Below, piece by piece: positions 36,502-45,705 of a DNA stretch of 64,000 nt. Under the pieces are notes generated by a model. That model did not search any database, was not told the DNA's origin, and worked only from the letters and a program-made list of their open reading frames with translations. A program made the translations under genes and the position numbers. Numbering within the stretch: position 1 is the first letter of the stretch; the number at the start of each line of letters is the position of its first letter. Origin of the DNA: Holophaga foetida DSM 6591 (GTDB lineage: Bacteria; Acidobacteriota; Holophagae; Holophagales; Holophagaceae); NCBI RefSeq assembly GCF_000242615.2, contig NZ_KI912268.1:1051362-1115361 (forward strand), read 5' to 3'.

Positions 36502-37644
36502 TCAGCGCAGCCCGCCGCCCAGTCCTCGGATTTCCGCAACCATCCCGGGAAGCAGTGATCCCATGGAATCGATCTCCCCCTCGGTGGTGTACCGGCTGAG
36601 GGAAAAGCGCAGTGCCCCCTTGGCCGGAGCGCCCACGCCCATGGCCTGAAGGACATGACTGGGCTCCTTCTGGCCGGTGGTGCAGGCACTGCCCGTGGAG
36701 CAGCAGATCCCACGCTCGCTGAGGCGGAGTTGGAGGGCTTCCCCATCCAGGCCCCCGAAGCCCACGAGGCTGGTGTTGGGCAGGCGAGGCGCGTTCGCCC
36801 CGAAGACGCGGGTTTCCGGGACCTTGGACAGGATGGCGGCTTCCAGGCGGTTCCGGAGGGTCTCAACGAGAGCCAGTCCATCCAGCGCAGCCTGAGCCAT
36901 CTCAGCGGCCAGCCCCATTCCCACCAGAGCAGGCAGGTTTTCCGTCCCAGCCCTGCGATCCCGTTCCTGGTGTCCCCCGATCATGAAGGGACTGATGCGT
37001 AGACCTCGGCGGATGAAGAGGGCCCCAGCCCCCTTGGGACCGTGAAACTTGTGGGCACTGATGTTCAGGAGATCCACCGGCAGCGCCGCCAGATCCAGGG
37101 GAAGCCTTCCCACAGCCTGGGTGGCATCCACGTGAAAAAGGACCCCCTTGGACTTGACAAGCGCCCCGGCCTCTTCCACCGGAAAGATGACCCCAGTCTC
37201 GTTGTTGGCCGCCATGATCGAGACCAGGGCCGTGTCCGGACGGATCGCCCGCTCCAGTTCAGCCAAGTCCAGCCTGCCTTCGGAATCCACCCCCAGAATG
37301 GTCACCTCCGCCCCCTGTCGGCGCAGCCAGCGGCCCAGGGCCAGGGTGGCACTGTGCTCCACAGCGGTGGTGACGAAGTGCCGCTTCTTCGGGAAGGCCT
37401 CGAAGACCCCCCGGAAGGCATGATTGAGCCCTTCGGTCCCACCGCTGTTAAAGACGATCTCCGCTGGAGAGGCGTTCAAGAGGGTGGCCACCCGCTCCCG
37501 GGCCACCACCAGGGCCCCGTCGGCCTCGATGCCCAGGAGATGGCCAGAGCTGGGGTTGCCGAAGAATTCCTGGAGACAGGGCAGCATGAGCCCCACGACT
37601 TCGGGAGCGGGTTTGGTGGTGGCGTTGTTGTCGAGGTATATCAT
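36502..37644 (-). CDS. NifS/IscS-like cysteine desulfurase
   Basis: 380-aa PLP enzyme taking sulfur from cysteine for Fe-S cluster or thiolation pathways. The start is at MIYLDNNATT, which is the family N-terminus; the stop of the upstream glycosyltransferase overlaps it by 1 nt (TGATG). Seen: AVEHSATL (PLP-stacking His), NNETGVIFPV, HVDATQAVG, the PLP Lys in ISAHKFHGPKG, and the catalytic Cys loop CSTGSACTTGQKEPSH with an extra Cys before it (GICC). It lies far from nif and next to envelope genes, so NifS function in nitrogen fixation cannot be assumed. 173 bp downstream of the kinase gene no other feature is seen. Confidence 0.9.
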   Translation of the reverse strand: MIYLDNNATTKPAPEVVGLMLPCLQEFFGNPSSGHLLGIEADGALVVARERVATLLNASPAEIVFNSGGTEGLNHAFRGVFEAFPKKRHFVTTAVEHSATLALGRWLRRQGAEVTILGVDSEGRLDLAELERAIRPDTALVSIMAANNETGVIFPVEEAGALVKSKGVLFHVDATQAVGRLPLDLAALPVDLLNISAHKFHGPKGAGALFIRRGLRISPFMIGGHQERDRRAGTENLPALVGMGLAAEMAQAALDGLALVETLRNRLEAAILSKVPETRVFGANAPRLPNTSLVGFGGLDGEALQLRLSERGICCSTGSACTTGQKEPSHVLQAMGVGAPAKGALRFSLSRYTTEGEIDSMGSLLPGMVAEIRGLGGGLR

Positions 37645-39320
37645 CAGCGAAGACGCAAAAGGAGGGCAGCGGGACTCTGGTCCACCAGCTCCCACGCACT
37701 TCGTTGATTCTCGGGAATGTACGTCCAGATGTCCACCGAGAGCAGGGCCCAGACCGGTCGATCGGGCTGCTCCGCCTGCATCCGAAGGGCTGCCTTGTTC
37801 AGTTCACGCGGCCGACGGTAGAAGCGTCGATCCCGCTCCTCCGGTTCAAGGCGCTGCATTCCGTATTCCAGCTCACCGGTTCCGGACACGATGGTGACGG
37901 GACTTCGGCTGATGAAGGGCAGGATCTGGAAGTAGTTGCCGGCACTGATCCACTGGGCGTTGGCAGGGGCCCGGCGGGTCAGGCGGTCGAGGGCCTTGGA
38001 GGAGCCCAGGGCGTGGTTGACCGTCCAGGTGAGCAGTAGGCAGAGGGCCCCAAGGGCAGCCATGAGGCGAGGGGGCGTCAACCCACGGGGGCGAAGGGCC
38101 CAGAGCCCCAGGGCGATGTAGGCAAGGGCCAGGACGAACACCCATTCCACCTGGCTCTTATCCTTGATCAGCCTGGGCAGGAGGGCCGCCACAAGAAAAG
38201 CCAATCCGAGAGCCAGAGTCTCCCAGCCCATCCGGGCACTCCATCCCCTGGCCTCCCGGGCAAAGCCCACCGCCAAGGCAACGAAGGGCACCACCACCGG
38301 CAGGATGTAGGGAGGGAGCTTGGAACCGGAAAGCGAAAAGAAGGCCAGGGGCACCAGGATGCCCATCAGCAGAGCCGCAACCACCCAGCGATGGAGGGGC
38401 GCATCCTCGGATTGGGGACCGGTATTGCGCCGCAGGAAGCCAAGGCTTCGCCCCAGGCCGCTCAGACAGGTGGTGAGCCAGGGCATCAGGCCGGGAACCA
38501 GGAGGAGGACGAAGTAGAGCTTGTCCAGGACCGGATTCTTGGAGCCCTGCCTGGCGTGCTCGTGGGTCGTGAAGCGCTTGAAGTGCTCGTGTACGAAGAA
38601 GAACTGGGCGTGCCCGGGATTGGCCCGATCCACCACCACGAACCATGGCACGGAGATCAGCAGAAGGAGGATCCATCCCAGGGGGTGGAAAAAGGTTCTG
38701 AGGAGGGCCCGACGCAGGGGCCGTTCCTTCCATGCCCAGGGGAGGGTGCAGATGAACGTTCCCCCGAGCAGCACTGGCGCCGCCAGCCCCTTGGTCAGCA
38801 CCGCCAGGGCCAGCGAGCCGAAGGCGAGCAGAGTCCAGCCCAGGGCCGATCGTTCCTGGCAGCGGGCCACCACCGCCTCGATCCCCGCCGTGAGGGCCAG
38901 GACCATAAAGGCGGAGAAGAGGGCGTCCAGGGTGAGGATCTGGCCGCACGCGTAGGCGATCAGGGCCGTGGCGGCCATGAAGACCGCCCAGATGGGCTGC
39001 CTGGCCCCCAGGCGCCGAGCCAGTCGCCAGGCGCACCAGAGGGAGATGGCCGTGGCCAGGGCCAGGGGCAGACGGGCTGCCGCAGCATTCAGGCCGAAGG
39101 ACTTCATGGAAAGAGCCGATAGCCAGTATTGGAAGGGCGGTTTCTCGAAGTAGAGGACGTAGTTCAGACGCGGCGTCAGCCAGTCCCCACTCGCCAGCAT
39201 CTCCCGGGGGATCTCGGCATAGCGGGCCTCGTCAGGCTGCCACAGGGAGCGCATCAACAGAGGGACGAAGCCCAGGAAGAACCAGATCCCGAGGTACTGC
39301 CAGCGTTCGGTGCGGGTCAT
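37644..39320 (-). CDS. ArnT-like membrane glycosyltransferase (GT83/PMT superfamily)
   Basis: 558-aa protein with about 12 hydrophobic segments and the GT-C hallmark near its N-terminus: WQPDEARYAEIPREM holds the catalytic Asp-Glu pair (about residues 29-43), followed by YFEKPPFQYWL. This combination is typical of ArnT, which transfers L-Ara4N from undecaprenyl phosphate to lipid A. The neighbouring ArnA-type decarboxylase supports an aminoarabinose-like role; the other arn genes are not in the window, so the transferred sugar is inferred. It follows the decarboxylase by 12 bp and overlaps the desulfurase by 1 nt. Confidence 0.85.
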   Translation of the reverse strand: MTRTERWQYLGIWFFLGFVPLLMRSLWQPDEARYAEIPREMLASGDWLTPRLNYVLYFEKPPFQYWLSALSMKSFGLNAAAARLPLALATAISLWCAWRLARRLGARQPIWAVFMAATALIAYACGQILTLDALFSAFMVLALTAGIEAVVARCQERSALGWTLLAFGSLALAVLTKGLAAPVLLGGTFICTLPWAWKERPLRRALLRTFFHPLGWILLLLISVPWFVVVDRANPGHAQFFFVHEHFKRFTTHEHARQGSKNPVLDKLYFVLLLVPGLMPWLTTCLSGLGRSLGFLRRNTGPQSEDAPLHRWVVAALLMGILVPLAFFSLSGSKLPPYILPVVVPFVALAVGFAREARGWSARMGWETLALGLAFLVAALLPRLIKDKSQVEWVFVLALAYIALGLWALRPRGLTPPRLMAALGALCLLLTWTVNHALGSSKALDRLTRRAPANAQWISAGNYFQILPFISRSPVTIVSGTGELEYGMQRLEPEERDRRFYRRPRELNKAALRMQAEQPDRPVWALLSVDIWTYIPENQRSAWELVDQSPAALLLRLR

Positions 39321-39332
39321 GAGTGGGCCGGA

Positions 39333-40385
39333 CTAGGCTTCAGTCTCGACAACCTTCTCCAGGGCCTTGTGCTCCTCGATGAAGAAGTCGATGGTGCGGC
39401 GCAGGGATTCCTGGATGCCGATCTTGGGGCTGTAGCCGAAAGTCTCCTGGAGGCGCTTGATGCTCGGGGTCCGACGCATCACGTCCTGGTAGCCCTTGCC
39501 ATAGAAGTCGCCGCTGGAGGTTTCCACCACAGAGCCCTCGGCAATACCCCGCTCCTTGCGGAAGGGGTGCTCCTTCCAGATCTCGATCATCATCTCGGCG
39601 ATCTCACGGACGCTGGCGTCGTTGCCGGGGTTGCCGATATTGAAGATCTTGCCATCCGCCTTGCCACCCTCGTTCCCGATGATCGCCATGAGGCCATCGA
39701 GGGCATCCTCGATGTCGCAGAAGCAGCGGTGGGCCACACCGCCGTCCACCAGATTCAGGGGCTCACCGTTGAAGAGATTCCATGCGAACTGGGTCACCAG
39801 TCGGGAACTCCCTTCCTTGGCGGTGTTGAGGCTGTCCAGCTTGGGGCCCATGAAGTTGAAGGGGCGGAAGAGGGTGAACGCCAGGCCCTGCTGGAAGCCG
39901 TAGGCCCAGATCACGCGGTCCAGGAGCTGTTTGGAGGTGCTGTAGATCCAGCGGTTCATGGGCACGGGGCCGGTGACCAGCGGGGAGTTCTCCTCGTCGA
40001 ATTCGCTGTCCTCGCACATCCCGTAGACCTCGGAAGTGCTGGGGAAGACCACTCGTTTCTTGTATTTGACACACTGTCGGATGATCCGGAGGTTCTCCTC
40101 GAAGTCCAGCTCGAAGACCCGCAGGGGATCGGTCACATAGACCTTGGGGGTGGCGATGGCCACCAGGGGCAGCACCACATCGCACTTCTTGACGTGGTAT
40201 TCGATCCACTCCTTGCTGATGGAAATATCCCCCTCCACGAAGTGGAAGCGGGGATTGTCCAGGTGCTCGGCGACCTTGTGGCTGCCCAGATCCATTCCGT
40301 AGATCTCCCAGCTGGTATCCCGTAGGATGCGGTCAGTCAGGTGGGAGCCGATGAAACCATTTACGCCAAGGATGAGAATCTTCAC
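39333..40385 (-). CDS. ArnA C-terminal-type UDP-glucuronate decarboxylase
   Basis: 350-aa extended SDR enzyme corresponding to the oxidative decarboxylase half of ArnA, which makes UDP-4-keto-pentose from UDP-glucuronate. Seen: the [13 protein letters not shown] motif at the start, the PSTSEVYG and [15 protein letters not shown] catalytic segment (Tyr-x3-Lys-like), RPFNFMGP, and [13 protein letters not shown]. The formyltransferase half of ArnA is absent, so this is a stand-alone enzyme. First of three leftward genes (decarboxylase, ArnT-like, desulfurase). Confidence 0.9.
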   Translation of the reverse strand: MKILILGVNGFIGSHLTDRILRDTSWEIYGMDLGSHKVAEHLDNPRFHFVEGDISISKEWIEYHVKKCDVVLPLVAIATPKVYVTDPLRVFELDFEENLRIIRQCVKYKKRVVFPSTSEVYGMCEDSEFDEENSPLVTGPVPMNRWIYSTSKQLLDRVIWAYGFQQGLAFTLFRPFNFMGPKLDSLNTAKEGSSRLVTQFAWNLFNGEPLNLVDGGVAHRCFCDIEDALDGLMAIIGNEGGKADGKIFNIGNPGNDASVREIAEMMIEIWKEHPFRKERGIAEGSVVETSSGDFYGKGYQDVMRRTPSIKRLQETFGYSPKIGIQESLRRTIDFFIEEHKALEKVVETEA

Positions 40386-40444
40386 GAGCGTCTCCAGGAA
40401 AGGGTCCCGGAGGGGCCCAAACGATCAGTTTAGCAAGACGAGTG

Positions 40445-42835
40445 TCAGGGAAACACGGGAGGTTCCCCTGCCTTCAGCAAGAACAGACGGGACAGGGACT
40501 GGCTCAGTTCCAGAAGGTAGTAGGGTTTCTGGAGGAATCCCACGGCCCCTTCCTCGAGGAGGATCTGGGCCTCTCCCTCGACACTGAAGCCCGAGGACAG
40601 GAGCACCTGAGCTGCCGGGTTGATCCTGCGAAGCAGGCGGAAGGTATCCTTGCCGCTGAGGCGGGGCATCACCATGTCCAGGATGACGAGATCAATGCCC
40701 TTCCAGTGGTGCTGGTAGTATTCCACGGCCTCCTGCCCATCCCGTACCAGGGTGGCGGAGTACCCGAGTTGCTGGAGCATCTCCAGGAGCATCTCGCCCA
40801 CCATCGGCTCGTCCTCGACCACCAGGATCGTCCGGCGATCCGAGGCATAGAGCAGGGCATCCTCGGCAACCGCGGCCTCATCCTCGGCCTCATCCAGGGG
40901 CAGGTAGAGGGTGAAGCTGGAGCCCATGCCCACCTCGCTGAGCACCTCGATGGCCCCGCGATGGTGCTTGACGATGCCGTAGACCGAGGCCAGGCCGAGC
41001 CCTGTGCCCTTGCCCATCTCCTTGGTGGTGAAGAAGGGATCGAAAATCCGTTTCTGGGTCTCCCGATCCATGCCCACACCACTGTCGCTGACAGAGAGTT
41101 CCAGGAACTTCCCCGGCGTGAGCTGGTAGGGGAGGGTGGCGCAGTAGTCTTCATCAAGGTTCTTCAGATCCGTCTGGATGAAAAGCTCCCCCCCCTCCGG
41201 CATGGCATCCCGGGCATTGAGGGCCAGATTCATGAGGGCGTTCTGGATCTGAGTTGGATCCCCCATGATCTTGGCAGGAGAGGCCTTCAGCACCGTCCGG
41301 AGGCGGATGCGACGATCGATGCTGTGCTCCAGGATCTGAAGGACCTCGCCGACGATCTCGTGGACATCCACCGGTACCGTGAGGTATTTCCCCTTCCGGG
41401 CGAAGGCGAGGAGCTGCTTCGTGAGTTCTGCGGATCGCTGGCTGGACTTGAGGATATTGGTGGCGTAGCGGCAGAAGGGAGAGTCCTTAAGCCGTTCCTG
41501 GAGCATTTCCGCAAAGCCCATGATGGCGCTGAGGTGGTTGTTGAAATCGTGGGCGACCCCCCCGGCGAGTTGGCCGATGGCCTCCATCTTCTCGGCCTGC
41601 ACCAGGCGCTCCTGGAGGTTCCGCTTTTCCTCCCGGGTGCGCTTCTGCTCCGAGAGGTCCACCAGGATGCCCCTCAAGCCTTCCACCTGCCCATTCCGAA
41701 GGATGGGAGCCGAATGGACCACCACGGGGAAGGTGCTCCCATCCTTGCGGATGGCGGTGTATTCGTGGCCAGAAACCCCACCCCCCAGCACCTCCAGGAA
41801 ATCCTGGACGGCCTGGGAGCGATCCGGAATCGCCAGCACCGAGGTGGCGACCTTGCCCAGGAGCTCCTCCTCGGGATACCCGGAAACCTGGGCCCCGCAA
41901 TGATTCACATAGGTGAAGAACCCGTTGCGATCCGTTTCGAAGACCGTCTGGGGAAGCCGTCCGGCCAGCTCATGAAACCGCTCTACGCTCTCCTGGAGTT
42001 CCGTTTCCCGGCACTTCTGCTCAGTCAGATCCTGGATGACACCGAAGACCCTTCCATGACGACCATCCGGATGGGGCACCCACTGGGCACGGCTGTGCAC
42101 CTGACGCTGCGACCCGTCCCTGCGCATCAGGCGATACTCCAGATCCTGGGATCCCCCCTGGGGCAGGAAAGTCCGCCACTCCAGGAAACGCTGCCGGTCC
42201 TCCGGGTGCACGGACGCCAGAGCCTCCTCAAGGGACATGGGCCCTTCGGCAGGCTCACGCTGGACGAGTTCGTAGAGGCTTTCGGACCAGGCGTGGTCCC
42301 CCATCCCGGGATAGAACTCGAAACAGCCGAGACCCACCAGTTTCTGAGCCTCAGCCAGCAGGGCCCGGCTCCGATGGAGTTCCTCCTCCGAGATCTTCCG
42401 TGCCGTGATATCCCAGGACAGCGCAAGGATCCGAGGAGCGTCCCCGGTCGGCAGGGGAACCCAGTTCGTCAGGAGCCAGCGCCAATCGCCATTCCGATGG
42501 CGCACCCGGTATTCCTGCACCGCCACCATGGCGCGGCCCTGCAGGGTGCAGGGAGAAGGCGCCCCATCCCCGACCCAGCCCAGGGTCGGCAGATCCTCGG
42601 GGTGGACCCGGTTGAGGAGCACCTCCAGGCCCCCTTCCATGATCTCGGCGGAGGAATACCCAATAAGCCGACCATAATCCGCCTCCACCCACTCGCAGGC
42701 TCGGGTGCTCCGGTCGAAGAGGAGCGCAGCCCCCTTCGACACGACATGACACGCTTCCAGGAGCGCCTCAGAGTCTATTGCGGGATGATTGATCAACTGG
42801 AAACTCACTGTCGGTCGGGAAGGAGGGCAGACCAT
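40445..42835 (-). CDS. cytosolic multi-PAS hybrid sensor histidine kinase
   Basis: About 796 aa without membrane helices. Three PAS/PAC units are visible (about 20-150, 160-270, 280-400), then HisKA with [17 protein letters not shown], HATPase ([35 protein letters not shown]), and a C-terminal receiver with VVEDEPMV and phosphoacceptor [10 protein letters not shown]. The start is uncertain: ATG 42835 has a poor ribosome-binding site, while ATG 42880 has AGGAGA 9 nt upstream but would overlap the rsmE start by two bases. The overall domain style resembles the kinase at 31610-34279 (both end in HK-REC with similar H-boxes). Confidence 0.88.
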   Translation of the reverse strand: MVCPPSRPTVSFQLINHPAIDSEALLEACHVVSKGAALLFDRSTRACEWVEADYGRLIGYSSAEIMEGGLEVLLNRVHPEDLPTLGWVGDGAPSPCTLQGRAMVAVQEYRVRHRNGDWRWLLTNWVPLPTGDAPRILALSWDITARKISEEELHRSRALLAEAQKLVGLGCFEFYPGMGDHAWSESLYELVQREPAEGPMSLEEALASVHPEDRQRFLEWRTFLPQGGSQDLEYRLMRRDGSQRQVHSRAQWVPHPDGRHGRVFGVIQDLTEQKCRETELQESVERFHELAGRLPQTVFETDRNGFFTYVNHCGAQVSGYPEEELLGKVATSVLAIPDRSQAVQDFLEVLGGGVSGHEYTAIRKDGSTFPVVVHSAPILRNGQVEGLRGILVDLSEQKRTREEKRNLQERLVQAEKMEAIGQLAGGVAHDFNNHLSAIMGFAEMLQERLKDSPFCRYATNILKSSQRSAELTKQLLAFARKGKYLTVPVDVHEIVGEVLQILEHSIDRRIRLRTVLKASPAKIMGDPTQIQNALMNLALNARDAMPEGGELFIQTDLKNLDEDYCATLPYQLTPGKFLELSVSDSGVGMDRETQKRIFDPFFTTKEMGKGTGLGLASVYGIVKHHRGAIEVLSEVGMGSSFTLYLPLDEAEDEAAVAEDALLYASDRRTILVVEDEPMVGEMLLEMLQQLGYSATLVRDGQEAVEYYQHHWKGIDLVILDMVMPRLSGKDTFRLLRRINPAAQVLLSSGFSVEGEAQILLEEGAVGFLQKPYYLLELSQSLSRLFLLKAGEPPVFP

Positions 42836-42878
42836 ACTGTAAACCCAGTTTTCAAAGCCTCCTACACGGAAATCCACC

Positions 42879-43586
42879 ATGAATCTGCTTCTCCTGTTCG
42901 ACACGGACTTTCTGAGCCCCACCCGCGCTCGCCTCAGCGGGCGGCGCATGGAGCACGTCCGGAATATCCATCGATTGAAGACAGGGGATGACCTGAAGGT
43001 GGGCCTTCTGGGAGGCCAGTGCGGAAGTGGTCGGATCCTGCAAATGGACGAGGGTTTCTTGGAACTGGAGGTTGCCCTGGACACCCCCCCACCCCCTAAA
43101 CTCCCCCTGACCCTCATCCTCGCCCTGCCCCGCCCCAAGGTTCTCAACCGGGTCCTGGCCTCGGCCACCAGCCTCGGTGTGGCGAGAATCGTCCTCGTGA
43201 ATGCGTGGAAGGTGGAGAAGAGCTACTGGAAGAGCCCCCGGATGGAGGAAGAGAACCTTCGCCACCAGCGTATCCTGGGCCTGGAACAGGCCCGGGATAC
43301 GATCCTGCCGGAGTTGCTCACCCGGCGGCTCCTGCGCCCCTTCGTCGAGGACGAACTCCCAAGCCTGGCCCAGGGCACCTTACCCCTCATGGCCCACCCC
43401 GGCTCTGGAACGCCCTGCCCCAGGGCAGTGGAAGCCCCGGTGACCCTGGCCATCGGACCCGAAGGCGGCTTCCTGCCCCAGGAGGTGGAACTCTTTGGCC
43501 GGGCCGGCTTCCAGGCCGTGGAACTGGGACCGAGGATCCTGCGGGTCGAGACCGCCGTGGCGGCGCTGGTGTCGAGACTGTTCTGA
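42879..43586 (+). CDS. rsmE: 16S rRNA m3U1498 methyltransferase RsmE
   Basis: 235-aa SPOUT methyltransferase acting on the 30S subunit. The C-terminal knot is clear: VTLAIGPEGGFLPQEVELF and LGPRILRVETAV; the N-terminal PUA-like part has LSGRRMEHVRNIHRLKTGDDLKVG. Length is normal. Divergent from the PAS kinase with only a few tens of base pairs between them; a large palindromic repeat follows. Confidence 0.95.
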   Translation: MNLLLLFDTDFLSPTRARLSGRRMEHVRNIHRLKTGDDLKVGLLGGQCGSGRILQMDEGFLELEVALDTPPPPKLPLTLILALPRPKVLNRVLASATSLGVARIVLVNAWKVEKSYWKSPRMEEENLRHQRILGLEQARDTILPELLTRRLLRPFVEDELPSLAQGTLPLMAHPGSGTPCPRAVEAPVTLAIGPEGGFLPQEVELFGRAGFQAVELGPRILRVETAVAALVSRLF

Positions 43587-43610
43587 AGCCGTGAAGGAAA
43601 AGGAAAAGGG

Positions 43611-43734
43611 CCAACGCAGAGGGCGCGGAGAAGAAAAAAGAAAGGGCGCAGAGGAAAAGTGGTAACCGATCCCGATTATCGGCCAGCCTTTCCTCCGCGC
43701 CCTCTCTTTTAGAATTCTGCGCCCTCTGCGTTGG
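43611..43734. repeat. palindromic repeat between convergent rsmE and purN
   Basis: Perfect 16-bp outer arms CCAACGCAGAGGGCGC / GCGCCCTCTGCGTTGG with further partial pairing inside (AAAGGGCGCAGAGG, CCTCCGCGCCCTCTC). The string CAACGCAGAGGGCGCGGAG recurs with one change at 52199. It may act as a two-way terminator for the convergent genes. Confidence 0.75.
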
Positions 43735-43742
43735 CTCCTTTG

Positions 43743-44321
43743 TCAGAGTGTGCGAAGGAACGCCGCCAACGCCTCGGGATAGAGCCGCATCTCCTGTTCG
43801 TAGACCCGCTTCTGGAGAGTCTCCGGGGTGTCACCGGGCAGTACCGGCACGGTCTGGACGGCGAGGTGTCGGCCGTGGTCGTATTCGTTGTCCACAAGAT
43901 GGATGGTCACGGCCGACTCGGAAGCCCCGGCAGCGATCACGGCTTGGTGGACCTTCATGCCGAACATCCCGGCACCTCCGAAACGCGGCAGGGGGCCTGG
44001 GTGGATGTTCAGGATCCGCCCTTCCCATCGGGGAGGCACCACCAGCTTCTTCAGCCAACCGCACAGGGCTATGACCTCCGCCCCAGCCTGCTCCGCCCGC
44101 TGAAAGCAGGCCTCGGAGTAAGCCGCGTCATCCGCGAAGGCGCTCCGCTCAAGGACCGCCACTTCCAGATCCTGGGCCCTCAGGCGCTCCACGCCCCCGG
44201 CCTTGGCACTGGAAGCAATCCCCAGCACAGGCTTGCCGGGAATGCGCCCCTCGCGGCAGGCTGTCAGCAGGTTCAGGGCGTTGCCGCCGGTCCCGGAGAT
44301 GAAAAAGGCAAGGCGACGCAT
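43743..44321 (-). CDS. purN: phosphoribosylglycinamide formyltransferase
   Basis: 192-aa GART using 10-formyl-THF in purine synthesis. Seen: FISGTGGNALNLL at the start (phosphate-binding loop), ILNIHPGPLPRFGG with the catalytic Asn-His pair, and TIHLVDNEYDHGRHL with the catalytic Asp. The usual HPSLLP is HPGPLP here and EEYDxG is NEYDHG, modest deviations that also occur among formyltransferase-fold relatives, so a different formyl acceptor is not excluded. Stand-alone gene, no other pur genes adjacent. Confidence 0.82.
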   Translation of the reverse strand: MRRLAFFISGTGGNALNLLTACREGRIPGKPVLGIASSAKAGGVERLRAQDLEVAVLERSAFADDAAYSEACFQRAEQAGAEVIALCGWLKKLVVPPRWEGRILNIHPGPLPRFGGAGMFGMKVHQAVIAAGASESAVTIHLVDNEYDHGRHLAVQTVPVLPGDTPETLQKRVYEQEMRLYPEALAAFLRTL

Positions 44322-44349
44322 GTGACTCCCACAACACAGGCCCTACAGG

Positions 44350-44667
44350 TTAACCCAGGAAGGCCTGAGCCTCCTGCCCCGTGCGGCGGCGGAAGTCCTC
44401 CTCCAGGCTGGGCACCCCGGAACTGGGCTCATCCAGGTAGAGCGTCTCCAGGCGGTGCATGGGGATGAAGCGGGTGGACAGGGAGACTTGATCCGACTCC
44501 CCTCGGCGCACCAGTGAAAGAATCTCCTCCCAGGGATGCAGGTCCACCCCGCGGATAGCCACCCCAGCCCCCTCAAGCCCAAGCAGGCGCCCCCAGACCC
44601 GCTCCCGGGGCTCCCGGAGCACCACCACCACAAGCTGGCCAGACTGGAAAGGGAGAGAGATGGACAT
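44350..44667 (-). CDS. conserved hypothetical protein, 105 aa
   Basis: I do not know its function. The start at 44667 (MSISLPFQSGQLVVVV) is chosen because GGAG lies 6 nt upstream; Met codons at 44694 and 44706 would also be in frame. The sequence suggests a small beta-rich fold (QLVVVVLREPRERVWGRLLGLEGAGVAIRGVDL) followed by an acidic helix-rich tail (DEPSSGVPSLEEDFRRRTG). It has no signal or helix. The 5' end is divergent from and close to the Sel1 gene (85 bp), and it lies upstream of purN with a 28-bp gap, so the two may be cotranscribed. Confidence 0.6.
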   Translation of the reverse strand: MSISLPFQSGQLVVVVLREPRERVWGRLLGLEGAGVAIRGVDLHPWEEILSLVRRGESDQVSLSTRFIPMHRLETLYLDEPSSGVPSLEEDFRRRTGQEAQAFLG

Positions 44668-44752
44668 GAACGGCTCCAGAAAGATGTCATTCATGGTACT
44701 CGGCATTCCAGTCCATAAGGGTTATGCTGAAGGTCCAGATCAGGAAAAAAAC

Positions 44753-45451
44753 ATGAGCGAACAGCCTGCGACCGGACCGATGCCTGTGACCCCCCAAGGG
44801 CCACCTCCCCCTGAAGACCCTATCGACCAGACGGTCCGTCTTCAGGCCGGAGAACCCACCCGCCCCGAATCCAACAAGACAGTCATGATGGGATCCGCAG
44901 CCAGCACCCATCCCTTCCCCCAGGAAGGACCGATTCCCGAGGCGCCCCACCCCTCAGCCTCCACCCAGGATCTCCCGGTGCTGTTCCCCGACCCCACCAA
45001 GACAGTGACCCTGGGGCACCTTCCGGAAATCCCCATGGCTGATCGCCTTGCTGCGCCAGCACCGGCGCCTGTCACCCCCAAACGCTCCGGCCTCTGGGCC
45101 GGTGTCCTGGTGGGAGCCGGTGTCGCCGTCATCATCCTGGCCGCTGCGGGCTTCTTCGGCTACCGCGCAGGCTGGTTCGGAGAACGCCCTGCCCCTCCGT
45201 CCTATGCGGATGGGGCACCGGAGGAGGGCACCAAAGCCCAGACCACCCCCGCCATCCAGCCCTACCTGGAACGGGCCGCCGCCGGGGACGCCACCGCCAT
45301 GCAGATGCTTGGCTACTTCTATTACTACGGCCTGAACGTCCCCCAGAACCGGAAGGAGGGCCTCCGCTGGTACCACAAGGCCGCCGACGCCGGCAGCGTC
45401 AGTGCCCAGAAGGAACTGGCGAACCTGGAAGGGAAGTCGGGGCAGCAGTAG
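44753..45451 (+). CDS. membrane protein with Thr-Val-x-x-Gly motifs and Sel1-like repeats
   Basis: 232 aa. The N-terminal 100 residues are Pro-rich and disordered, with three similar motifs: QTVRLQ, KTVMMG and KTVTLG. One membrane helix is at about 108-130 (GVLVGAGVAVIILAAAGFFGY). The C-terminal part holds Sel1/TPR-like sequence: ATAMQMLGYFYYYGLNVPQNRKEGLRWYHKAADAGSVSAQKELANL. ATG 44753 has AGG about 8 nt upstream. The motifs resemble the juxtamembrane repeats of the Ser/Thr kinase at 34664-36328, so it may be a phosphorylation target; this is inference. Confidence 0.65.
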   Translation: MSEQPATGPMPVTPQGPPPPEDPIDQTVRLQAGEPTRPESNKTVMMGSAASTHPFPQEGPIPEAPHPSASTQDLPVLFPDPTKTVTLGHLPEIPMADRLAAPAPAPVTPKRSGLWAGVLVGAGVAVIILAAAGFFGYRAGWFGERPAPPSYADGAPEEGTKAQTTPAIQPYLERAAAGDATAMQMLGYFYYYGLNVPQNRKEGLRWYHKAADAGSVSAQKELANLEGKSGQQ

Positions 45452-45535
45452 GCAGCAACCCACGGAAGAAAGGCGCCGGCGGAACAAGGCCGGTGCCTTT
45501 CTTCGTTTACCTGGGAATCCCGTCTGCCAACTCCC

Positions 45536-45692
45536 CGGACCTGACCAAGGAGCTGGTGAACGCCATCATCGAGTCCCTGGATGCCCACACCCTATTCGAA
45601 GCTGGTCCAGGCGGGGCTGAAGGACATCCTGGTGAACCATGCGGGGCTGTGGGAGAGCCTACGGGAAGAGGCGGCCTGGGTGGGATAGGAAC
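45536..45692 (+). pseudogene. remnant of type I restriction subunit HsdR C-terminus
   Basis: Reading one frame gives PDLTKELVNAIIESLDAHT; shifting by +1 after a short gap gives KLVQAGLKDILVNHAGLWES and ends at TAG 45692. The two pieces match the order at the end of type I restriction HsdR proteins (LTxxLVxAIxxxxDAHTSMSTQAL...GLKDxLLxxxxLWExLR), with the middle part deleted. So it is a frameshifted, internally deleted leftover. Identification is from memory of the family and rests on about 50 residues. Confidence 0.55.
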
Positions 45693-45705
45693 GGCGTGGG
45701 AAGAA

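Noticed and set aside
36502..37644. Calling the cysteine desulfurase nifS
   Set aside because: It is 33 kb from the nif operon and linked to envelope genes; the sequence fits general group I desulfurases equally well.
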